Shown: positions 53,729-64,000 of the stretch, in pieces
Layout of the letters: each line of letters begins with the position of its first letter
Numbering within the stretch: position 1 is the stretch's first letter
Notes under the pieces: generated by a model
The model's input: only the letters and a program-made list of their open reading frames with translations
What the model was told of the DNA's origin: nothing
The model's database searches: none
Made by a program: the position numbers and the translations under genes
NCBI RefSeq assembly: GCF_004802635.2
Contig: NZ_CP046052.1
Coordinates: forward strand, 3,866,501-3,930,500
Direction of reading: 5' to 3'
DNA length: 64,000 nt
From: Methylocystis heyeri
Lineage (GTDB): Bacteria; Pseudomonadota; Alphaproteobacteria; Rhizobiales; Beijerinckiaceae

Positions 53729-54517
53729 ATGATCTCGACGGCACGACTGACCGCAGCCGCAATTCTTTCCCTCGGCCTTCTGCAAGGGGCGGCGGCGCAA
53801 ACGCTGTCCCCTTCCGATCCCTGGCCGGATCTCGTCAGGGACATTTTTCACGACCGGGCCATGGCGGGCGACGAGGTCGTCGCGCTGGAGGCTCCTGTTC
53901 GGGCCGAGGACGCCGCCATCGTGCCGATGACCTTGCGCCTGAAATCCTCCGCCGTAAAAGGCGCCACCCTGGTCATCGATCAGAATCCGGCTCCCATGGC
54001 GGCCAGTTTCACCTTCGGCGACAAGGCCGACGTCGGCTTCATCGCGACTCGCGTGCGTGTGAACTCCTATACGAATGTTCACGCCGTAGGCGAGACCCGG
54101 GACGGAACGCTGCACGCGCAGGTGAAGTTCGTAAAGGCGGCCGGGGGATGCTCCGCTCCGGCGGGGAAAAATCCCGATGAGGCGACCGCCCATCTCGGCG
54201 AGATGAAATATCGCGAATTCAAGAGCCCGGAGCCCGGCCGCCGGGAAGCGCAGATCATGATCCGGCACCCCAACAGTTCCGGCATGCAGATGGATCAGCT
54301 CACGCATCTTTATATACCGGCCCATTATATCGACAGGGTCGAAGTCCGGCAGGGCGAAGATCTCATCTTCTCGATGGAGGGCGGCATCTCGCTTTCGGAA
54401 GACCCCAATTTCCGTTTCAGCTACGCCCCCAACGGATCAAAGACGATCTCGGTCGAGGCGCACGACATCAAGGGAAATGTCTTCAGGCGGGAATGGCCGA
54501 TCGGGGAGGCTTCCTGA
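53729..54517 (+). CDS. Quinoprotein dehydrogenase-associated SoxYZ-like carrier
   Basis: 262 residues from ATG 53729. A signal peptide (AAAILSLGLLQGAAAQ) precedes an SoxY-like part with the cysteine in AAGGCSAPAGKNPDE and a SoxZ-like part with MIRHPNSSGMQ and PNGSKTISVEAHD. The fusion is the form seen in quinoprotein clusters and may carry a sulfur-linked intermediate with the neighbouring MBL protein. It lies 47 bases after it on the same strand. A longer frame starting at 53300 is antisense-like and not coding. Confidence 0.9.
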   Translation: MISTARLTAAAILSLGLLQGAAAQTLSPSDPWPDLVRDIFHDRAMAGDEVVALEAPVRAEDAAIVPMTLRLKSSAVKGATLVIDQNPAPMAASFTFGDKADVGFIATRVRVNSYTNVHAVGETRDGTLHAQVKFVKAAGGCSAPAGKNPDEATAHLGEMKYREFKSPEPGRREAQIMIRHPNSSGMQMDQLTHLYIPAHYIDRVEVRQGEDLIFSMEGGISLSEDPNFRFSYAPNGSKTISVEAHDIKGNVFRREWPIGEAS

Positions 54518-54581
54518 ATATTTCGGGCGAGGCCGGGCCGGTCGCTTCTGCGGATCGCGAAGCGATTTCGCGGAAGCCGTA

Positions 54582-54728
54582 TCAGGCGGCCCAGGCCATC
54601 AGCGCGAAGGAAACCAGCAGAGGCGTCGAAGCGAGCAGGCAGATCGCCGCAACGCAAATCGCAGTGCGCGTGGACGTGACGCGCTCGGACGACGGCGCCC
54701 CGTATTTCTGATCGATGGCGAACAACAT
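54582..54728 (-). CDS. 48-residue single-pass membrane peptide
   Basis: 48 codons from ATG 54728 to TGA 54582-54584, with GGAGAG five bases upstream of the start. A polar N-terminus (FAIDQKYGAPSSERVTSTR) is followed by one hydrophobic helix (AICVAAICLLASTPLLVSFA) ending LMAWAA. It converges on the SoxYZ-like gene. No family is recognised. It is too short for most gene callers; codon use is ordinary for the region. A role with the xox cluster is only a guess from location. Confidence 0.5.
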   Translation of the reverse strand: MLFAIDQKYGAPSSERVTSTRTAICVAAICLLASTPLLVSFALMAWAA

Positions 54729-55107
54729 ACCAACTCTCCGCAAGTCGCTTTGAACCAATTTTCGAACGGCTGAACGAACCGCTGCATGATGGTCGGCGAC
54801 AGGCGTAAACGCATAACCCCGAACATGGGCTCAATTTAGGGTTTTCAGAGTAAAGACAATGTTGATTTGATCCTCGTTTCGGACGCCGGCGGAGGGCGGT
54901 TTTTCAAGGCGGCTCGCAGCCTGCGTCCCAACATGTTTTCCTGAAATGGTTTTTGCGCCCGCAAAATTTTCACCGGGCGGATGAAAGTCGCAGGCGGGCG
55001 CGGAGACGGCGCGGTGCTGCGCCGCAGGACCACACTGAAAGATTACCTTTGGACCGCGTTCGGCTTTAGACCAGACGCGACCGGGAGCCGAAACGGCACA
55101 GGCGCGG
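54729..55107. other. Gap between the small membrane peptide and the cobT stop
   Basis: About 380 bases. AT-rich segments near 54835-54865 and 54940-54975 occur; I see no convincing gene and no perfect hairpin. It should carry the promoter of the minus-strand peptide and the cobT transcript end. Confidence 0.4.
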
Positions 55108-57048
55108 TCATCTCGCCGCGGCGAGAGGCTGACGCCCCAGATCTCTTCTCGGGCGCGCAGCATGACGCGGCTGCGGTTCGGCGCCGCCTTTTTCATTGAA
55201 GAGTTCGGCAAGCTTCTCGGTCATGGCGCCGCCGAGCTCCTCCGCATCCACGATCGTCACCGCGCGCCGATAATACCGGGTGACGTCGTGGCCGATGCCG
55301 ATGGCGATCAGCTCGACTGGCGATCTGGTTTCGATCTCATGGATGATCTGGCGAAGATGGCGTTCGAGATAATTGCCGGGATTGACCGACAGCGTGGAAT
55401 CGTCGACCGGCGCGCCATCGGAGATCATCATCAATATGCGGCGCTGTTCCGGCCGGGCGAGCAGCCGCCGATGGGCCCAGTCCAGCGCCTCGCCGTCGAT
55501 GTTCTCCTTCAGCAGGCCTTCGCGCATCATCAGGCCGAGATTGCGGCGCGCGCGCCGCCACGGGGCGTCGGCCGCCTTATAGATGATGTGCCTGATGTCG
55601 TTGAGACGCCCCGGATTGGGCTTTTTGCCCTCCGTAATCCAGGCGTCGCGCGATTGGCCGCCCTTCCACGCCCTGGTGGTGAAGCCCAGTATCTCGACCT
55701 TCACGCCGCAGCGCTCCAGCGTACGCGCCAGAATATCGGCGCAGGTGGCCGCGACCGTGATCGGGCGACCGCGCATGGAGCCCGAATTGTCGAGCAGAAG
55801 CGTGACGACGGTGTCGCGGAAGTCGGTGTCCTTCTCCCTTTTGAAGGAGAGCGGCTGCTGCGGGTCTATGACCACGCGCGGCAGACGGGCGGGGTCGAGC
55901 ATCCCCTCTTCCAGATCGAATTCCCAGGAGCGGCTCTGCTGAGCCATCAGGCGGCGCTGCAGCCGGTTGGCGAGACGGCCGACCACCGAGGAAAGATGCG
56001 AGAGCTGCTTGTCGAGATAGGAGCGCAGGCGGTCGAGCTCCTCGGCGTCGCACAGTTCCTCGGCGCGCACCATTTCGTCGAATTTGGTGGTGTAGGCCTT
56101 GTAGTCCGACCCGGAACGATCGCTTTCCGGCATGTCCGGGCGGCGCATCTCCGCGGCCTCGTCGGGCTCGCCGCCGTCTGATTCCTGCTGGGTTTCGCCA
56201 TAGGGCGCCTCGGCCGATTCGGCTTCGCCCTCCTGCTGCGAATCCTCCGAGGCCATGGCGGTGTCCATCTCGGACCTGGATTTTGCCTGGTCCTTGTCGT
56301 CCTGCTCGCCCTCGTTCTCGTCGGGGCTCTGCGGCGGCTCGTTCTCGTCCTCCTCGGAGCTGTCCTCGTTGTTCTGCTCCGGCCCGGACATGTCCAGGCT
56401 GGCGAGAAGCCGGTGCACGATATGGCCGAAGGCGCGCTGGTCCTCGATGGCGCCGGACAGGCGGTCGAGTTCGGCGCCGCCTCTTTCCTCGATGAAGGGT
56501 CGCCACAGATCCACGATCTTGCGCCCATGGGCGGGCGGGGCGAGGCCGGTGAGGCGCTCCCTTGCGATGAGGGCGAGGGCGTCCTCCAGCGGCGCGTCGG
56601 CGCGGCTGGAGACCGCGCCGTAATTGGACCGCTGGTAGCGGTCGTCGAGCATTGCGGCGATATTGTCGGCGACGCCCGCCATGCGCTTCGCGCCGATGGA
56701 TTCGACGCGGGCCTGCTCGACCGCGTCGAAGGCGGCGCGCCCTTCCATCGTGCTCGGCGCCAGGCGGCGATGCACGCCGTCGCTGTGGCAGGCGACCCGC
56801 AGCGCCATCGAATCGGCGCAGCCGCGCAATATCGCGGCGTCCTTCGCCGTCACCTTGCGCGGCGGTTCCGGCAGGCGGGCCTTGGCGCCTTCGGCCGTGG
56901 AGATCAGCGAGGGCCGCTCGGGCGCGAAGCTCACGTCGAGCGCGGGGGATTTCGCCATGGCGCGCATGGCCCCGGCGACGGCGCGCTTGAAGGGCTCCTG
57001 CGGCGCGTCCTTGTTCTGCGGGGGTCTGCGATTGGAGGGAGTAGCCAT
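55108..57048 (-). CDS. cobT: Aerobic cobaltochelatase subunit CobT
   Basis: 646 residues. The N-terminal domain begins [10 protein letters not shown], followed by a long acidic linker (about residues 220-305, rich in Glu, Asp, Ser and Gln), then a C-terminal von Willebrand A domain with the MIDAS motif [11 protein letters not shown] and [13 protein letters not shown]. CobT joins the AAA+ CobS ring and CobN. An acidic linker is a family feature. It is separate from cobS (39014), a split arrangement. Confidence 0.95.
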   Translation of the reverse strand: MATPSNRRPPQNKDAPQEPFKRAVAGAMRAMAKSPALDVSFAPERPSLISTAEGAKARLPEPPRKVTAKDAAILRGCADSMALRVACHSDGVHRRLAPSTMEGRAAFDAVEQARVESIGAKRMAGVADNIAAMLDDRYQRSNYGAVSSRADAPLEDALALIARERLTGLAPPAHGRKIVDLWRPFIEERGGAELDRLSGAIEDQRAFGHIVHRLLASLDMSGPEQNNEDSSEEDENEPPQSPDENEGEQDDKDQAKSRSEMDTAMASEDSQQEGEAESAEAPYGETQQESDGGEPDEAAEMRRPDMPESDRSGSDYKAYTTKFDEMVRAEELCDAEELDRLRSYLDKQLSHLSSVVGRLANRLQRRLMAQQSRSWEFDLEEGMLDPARLPRVVIDPQQPLSFKREKDTDFRDTVVTLLLDNSGSMRGRPITVAATCADILARTLERCGVKVEILGFTTRAWKGGQSRDAWITEGKKPNPGRLNDIRHIIYKAADAPWRRARRNLGLMMREGLLKENIDGEALDWAHRRLLARPEQRRILMMISDGAPVDDSTLSVNPGNYLERHLRQIIHEIETRSPVELIAIGIGHDVTRYYRRAVTIVDAEELGGAMTEKLAELFNEKGGAEPQPRHAARPRRDLGRQPLAAAR

Positions 57049-57710
57049 GAATCTGATATAACCCGCGCCGCGGGACCGCGAAAGGGGCGGTTGCGGGGCG
57101 GGGCGGAAGTGGGGTTGAGCTGCGCAATGTGCGAACCGTTAATTCATAGCGTCGCTTTGAGGCCTTAATCGCCACTTCCCGCGGTCGAGAGGACAGCAGG
57201 GACGCTGAGATCCAGGGGTTGGCTTCGGCGCCGGGCGCGCCGGGCCTTTTGCGCGGGCGCAGTGAAGTAGCTTCGCCAAAAGCGCTGCACCGGGGATTTC
57301 GCCACGAAAAGCGCCAGCCGCTGCATCGGAGCCTTTTCAATCTGAAAGCCTCCAGCTCGGCTGAAAAAACGTAGCAAAAGAGTCATTATTCGCTTGACGG
57401 GCGAACAAGCGGCGATTAGGTTCCGCCCACTTTCGACAGGCCGTAGTTCCACGCCGTCGCAGACGCCTCGTCAGCGATACTTCGGACCTAAACGCTGTCG
57501 CCTTGCCTGTGAACGCCAAACTGTTGGTAATCATACCGCGACCGCAAGGGCGCGGGACAGGAAGGCACGATCCTGGATTCGTCCGGGGTCCTCTGCGCTG
57601 GGAGCGCCTCGGTCCAAAGGGCTGAGGGCGCTTTGCTCGTTTGCGCCGTTTCATGGCGCTTGCGGGTTGACAAACGAATTCACCATTCGCTCGAAGCGAA
57701 GGATAGCTTG
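57049..57710. other. Leader region upstream of rpsL
   Basis: About 660 bases without a gene I can support; frames are shadow-like on both strands. It separates cobT from the ribosomal operon, which lacks its usual rpoC neighbour here. Short direct TTGACA at 57667-57672 is too near the rpsL start to be a confident promoter. Confidence 0.4.
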
Positions 57711-58082
57711 ATGCCGACGATCAGCCAGTTGATCCGCAAACCGCGGCAACCGAAGACATACCGCGAGAAGTCGCGCCACATGACCGCCTGCCCGCAGAAG
57801 CGCGGCGTCTGCACGCGCGTCTATACGACCACGCCGAAGAAGCCGAACTCGGCGCTCCGCAAGGTCGCCAAGGTGCGTCTGACCAATGGGTTCGAGGTCA
57901 TCGGCTACATTCCGGGCGAGGGTCACAACCTCCAGGAGCACTCGGTGGTCATGATCCGCGGCGGCCGCGTGAAGGATCTTCCGGGTGTTCGCTATCATAT
58001 TCTGCGCGGCGTGCTCGACACGCAGGGCGTGAAGGATCGTAAGCAGCGCCGTTCGAAATATGGCGCGAAGCGTCCGAAGTAA
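57711..58082 (+). CDS. rpsL: 30S ribosomal protein S12
   Basis: 123 residues, [15 protein letters not shown] to the KYGAKRPK end. The [16 protein letters not shown] block, site of streptomycin-resistance changes, carries wild-type Lys. First gene of the str run rpsL-rpsG-fusA-tuf. Confidence 0.99.
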   Translation: MPTISQLIRKPRQPKTYREKSRHMTACPQKRGVCTRVYTTTPKKPNSALRKVAKVRLTNGFEVIGYIPGEGHNLQEHSVVMIRGGRVKDLPGVRYHILRGVLDTQGVKDRKQRRSKYGAKRPK

Positions 58083-58565
<483 letters not shown>

Positions 58566-58595
58566 CCCTTTTTCCGCCCGACCGAGGACGAACCC

Positions 58596-60671
<2,076 letters not shown>

Positions 60672-60713
60672 CGCGATTACGACGGGTTTCAGGAACGACT
60701 AAGGAGACTGGCC

Positions 60714-61904
<1,191 letters not shown>

Positions 61905-61923
61905 TTCAGGCGGATTCTGGACC

Positions 61924-62010
61924 GCGAGGCGACCCGCCTCGCTTACAAAACCGAGTTCGCGAGCCTTCGGGCTCGCGGCCCAAGGCGAGCCGAAAGGCTC
62001 GCGGTCCTTG
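61924..62010 (+). promoter_or_regulatory. Three tandem hairpins between tuf and rpsJ
   Basis: Hairpin 1: 61924-61930 with 61936-61942 (GCGAGGC). Hairpin 2: 61958-61965 with 61970-61977 (CGCGAGCC, TTCG loop). Hairpin 3: 61985-61991 with 61996-62002 (GCGAGCC, GAAA loop), with CAAGG/CCTTG adding an outer stem (61981-61985, 62006-62010). There are no T-runs. Tetraloops of the UUCG and GNRA kinds are very stable in RNA. It may be a terminator, processing site or regulator separating the tuf and S10 units. Confidence 0.7.
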
Positions 62011-62023
62011 AGGATAAGAGACA

Positions 62024-62332
62024 ATGAACGGTCAGAACATCCGGATTCGCCTGAAGGCGTTCGATCACCGGATTCTCGATACGTCGACGAAGGAAATCGT
62101 CTCGACGGCGAAGCGCACGGGCGCGCAGGTACGGGGGCCGATCCCTCTGCCTACGAAAATCGAGAAATTCACGGTGAACCGCTCGCCCCACATCGACAAG
62201 AAGTCGCGCGAGCAGTTTGAGATTCGCACTCATAAGCGTGTTCTCGACATCGTCGATCCCACTCCGCAAACGGTCGACGCTCTGATGAAGCTGGACCTCG
62301 CGGCCGGCGTGGACGTCGAGATCAAGCTTTAA
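62024..62332 (+). CDS. rpsJ: 30S ribosomal protein S10
   Basis: 102 residues, [19 protein letters not shown]. Contains the [20 protein letters not shown] and [12 protein letters not shown] blocks. First gene of the S10 cluster. Also NusE, partner of the NusG found at 1839. Confidence 0.99.
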   Translation: MNGQNIRIRLKAFDHRILDTSTKEIVSTAKRTGAQVRGPIPLPTKIEKFTVNRSPHIDKKSREQFEIRTHKRVLDIVDPTPQTVDALMKLDLAAGVDVEIKL

Positions 62333-62392
62333 GTCGGTTGAATGAATATGGGCCGCTCGACGTAGGAGCGCGCCCTTCGAAGGAATTGGATC

Positions 62393-63106
62393 ATGCGGTC
62401 GGGCGTCATCGCGCAAAAGGTCGGAATGACCCGTATCTTCACCGATGCGGGCGAACATGTGCCGGTCACGGTTCTCAAGCTCGACGGCTGCCAAGTCGTC
62501 GCGCACCGGACCCAGGAGCAGAATGGTTACACGGCCGTTCAGCTCGGCGTCGGCCGCGCCAAGGTCAAGAATGTCTCGAAAGCCGAGCGTGGCCGTTTCG
62601 CCATCGCCAAGGTCGAGCCCAAATTGAAGCTCGCGGAGTTCCGCGTCGAGGAAGCCGACCTTCTGCCGGTGGGTGCCGAGATCACCGCTGATCATTTCGT
62701 CGTCGGCCAATATGTCGACGTGACGGGCACTTCCATCGGCAAGGGCTTTGCCGGCCCGATGAAGCGCTGGAACTTCGGCGGACTGCGCGCCACCCACGGC
62801 GTTTCGGTCTCGCATCGTTCCCACGGTTCGACCGGTGGTCGTCAGGACCCCGGCAAGACCTTCAAGAACAAGAAGATGGCCGGCCACATGGGCACGGACC
62901 GGGTGACTACGCTCAATCTGCGGGTCGTTCAGACCGATGTCGAACGCGGCCTGGTTCTCGTGGAAGGCGCGGTTCCGGGGCACGCCGGCGGCTGGATTTT
63001 CGTGCGCGACGCCATCAAGCGCGCGCTTCCGGCGGAAGCGCCCAAGCCGGGCAAATACCGGCTGGCGGAAGCCGCCGAATCCCAAGAAGAAAAGAAGGAG
63101 GACTGA
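62393..63106 (+). CDS. rplC: 50S ribosomal protein L3
   Basis: 237 residues, [20 protein letters not shown]. It carries the family block [20 protein letters not shown] and the acidic tail found in many alphas. Start ATG follows AAGGA. Confidence 0.98.
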   Translation: MRSGVIAQKVGMTRIFTDAGEHVPVTVLKLDGCQVVAHRTQEQNGYTAVQLGVGRAKVKNVSKAERGRFAIAKVEPKLKLAEFRVEEADLLPVGAEITADHFVVGQYVDVTGTSIGKGFAGPMKRWNFGGLRATHGVSVSHRSHGSTGGRQDPGKTFKNKKMAGHMGTDRVTTLNLRVVQTDVERGLVLVEGAVPGHAGGWIFVRDAIKRALPAEAPKPGKYRLAEAAESQEEKKED

Positions 63107-63109
63107 GCC

Positions 63110-63730
63110 GTGAAGATCGACGTCACGTCGTTCGACGGTCAGGCGGCCGGTTCGATCGAACTCTCCGATGAGGTCTTCGGCCTCGAACCGCGCGCGGACC
63201 TTATCGCCCGCGTCATTCGCTGGCAGCTCGCCAAGCGTCGCGCCGGCACCCATGCGGTGAAGAACCGCGCCGAGATCGCGCGCACCGGCAAGAAGATGTA
63301 CAAGCAGAAGGGCACCGGCGGCGCCCGCCACGGCTCTGCCCGCGTGCCGCAGTTCCGCGGCGGCGGCCGCGCCTTCGGCCCCCAGGTGCGCAGCCATGAG
63401 CACGACCTCACCAAGAAGGTGAAGGCGCTCGCCCTTCGGCACGCGCTCTCGGCCAAGGCCAAGGACGGCGCGATCATCGTGTGGGAGAACGCCCAGCTCG
63501 CGGAACCGAAGACCAAGGTTCTGAAGGCCGGCTTCGACAAGACGGGCGTTTCGAGCGCTCTGATCATCGACGGAGCCGCGCTGCAGACGAACTTCGCTCT
63601 CGCCGCACGCAATATTCCGCTGATCGACGTGCTCCCGGTCGAGGGCGTCAATGTTTACGACATCATTCGTCGCGAGAAGCTGGTTCTCACCCGCTCTGCG
63701 GTCGATGCGCTGGAGGCGCGGCTGAAATGA
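63110..63730 (+). CDS. rplD: 50S ribosomal protein L4
   Basis: 206 residues from GTG 63110, with AAGGAGG upstream. The loop [20 protein letters not shown] is intact. Its stop overlaps rplW by four bases. Confidence 0.98.
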   Translation: MKIDVTSFDGQAAGSIELSDEVFGLEPRADLIARVIRWQLAKRRAGTHAVKNRAEIARTGKKMYKQKGTGGARHGSARVPQFRGGGRAFGPQVRSHEHDLTKKVKALALRHALSAKAKDGAIIVWENAQLAEPKTKVLKAGFDKTGVSSALIIDGAALQTNFALAARNIPLIDVLPVEGVNVYDIIRREKLVLTRSAVDALEARLK

Positions 63731-64000
63731 GCAAGGATCCTCGCCACTACGACGTGATCGTCGCGCCGGTGATCACGGAGAAAGCGACGCTGGCCGCCGA
63801 GAACAACCAGGTCGTGTTCAAGGTCGCGCGCACCGCCACCAAGCCGCAGATCAAAGCCGCGGTCGAAGGGCTGTTCGACGTCAAAGTCGAAGGCGTGAAC
63901 ACGCTGGTGCGCAAGGGCAAGGTCAAGGCTTTCCGCGGCGTTCGCGGCAAGCAGAGCGATTTCAAGAAGGCCGTCGTGACTTTGGCTGAAGGCCATAAGA
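63727..64000 (+). CDS. rplW: 50S ribosomal protein L23, cut by the right window edge
   Basis: The start ATG overlaps the rplD stop (ATGA). The 91 visible codons begin [20 protein letters not shown] and include [20 protein letters not shown], the L23 fold that docks at the exit tunnel. The stop lies beyond the window, but only a few residues should be missing. Confidence 0.97.
   Translation, partial: MSKDPRHYDVIVAPVITEKATLAAENNQVVFKVARTATKPQIKAAVEGLFDVKVEGVNTLVRKGKVKAFRGVRGKQSDFKKAVVTLAEGHK

Noticed and set aside
57667-57695. TTGACA as a -35 box for rpsL
   Set aside because: The matching -10 position is CTCGAA and would place the start point about 9 bases from the ATG, leaving no room for a ribosome site.

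Overview
The window reads as chromosome of a type II (alphaproteobacterial) methanotroph, most likely Methylocystaceae (Methylocystis/Methylosinus). The basis is a complete particulate methane monooxygenase operon (pmoCAB) whose PmoC copper ligands fall at D129, H133 and H146, a lanthanide-type methanol dehydrogenase cluster (xoxF-xoxG-xoxJ with accessories), a tetrahydromethanopterin-type gene (beta-RFAP synthase), an Alphaproteobacteria-style sucDAB block, aerobic cobaltochelatase genes cobS and cobT, and the str/S10 ribosomal region. GC is high throughout; no rRNA, transposase, integrase or CRISPR array is visible.

Layout. 0-8 kb: a proline/glycine-rich gene end, a small beta-barrel outer-membrane protein, secE-nusG, NAD kinase, and an AttEFGH-like ABC exporter with a lipocalin-fold partner. 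8-10 kb: a degraded polymorphic-toxin remnant (Tox-REase-5-like end plus an Imm52-like immunity gene) and small hypotheticals. 10-18 kb: an alpha/beta hydrolase, a Wzc/ExoP-type tyrosine autokinase and the four dTDP-L-rhamnose genes. 18-30 kb: housekeeping (polyprenyl synthase, tRNA/rRNA-type methyltransferase, rppH, ppx, tRNA-Gln, radC, map, ROK kinase) and a second outer-membrane barrel. 30-34 kb: beta-RFAP synthase facing a pterin dehydratase-folP-folK run. 34-38 kb: pmoCAB. 38-48 kb: bolA-like, J-domain, cobS, Rieske, sucBAD, a hypothetical with a probable SOS operator, and glyQ. 48-55 kb: the xox cluster. 55-64 kb: cobT, then rpsL-rpsG-fusA-tuf-rpsJ-rplC-rplD-rplW running off the right edge.

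How the genes work together. PmoCAB oxidises methane to methanol. XoxF oxidises methanol to formaldehyde or formate with XoxG as electron acceptor; XoxJ, a CXXCW protein, a metallo-beta-lactamase-fold protein and a SoxYZ-like carrier form the accessory set. The beta-RFAP synthase supplies the C1 carrier tetrahydromethanopterin. The Wzc-like kinase and dTDP-rhamnose genes point to exopolysaccharide synthesis.

The most notable non-gene structure is a dispersed palindrome-ended repeat family. I see four copies, at about 4.8, 19.8, 24.7 and 38.9 kb. One copy supplies the probable start codon and signal-peptide N-region of the lipocalin gene. Other points of interest are a LexA-type operator overlapping a strong promoter ahead of an unknown gene, an xoxF-xoxG intergenic hairpin that pairs fully only in the transcribed strand, an unannotated 48-residue membrane peptide beside the xox cluster, sucD without sucC, and three tandem hairpins between tuf and rpsJ. 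Family names below come from reading translations, not from database searches.
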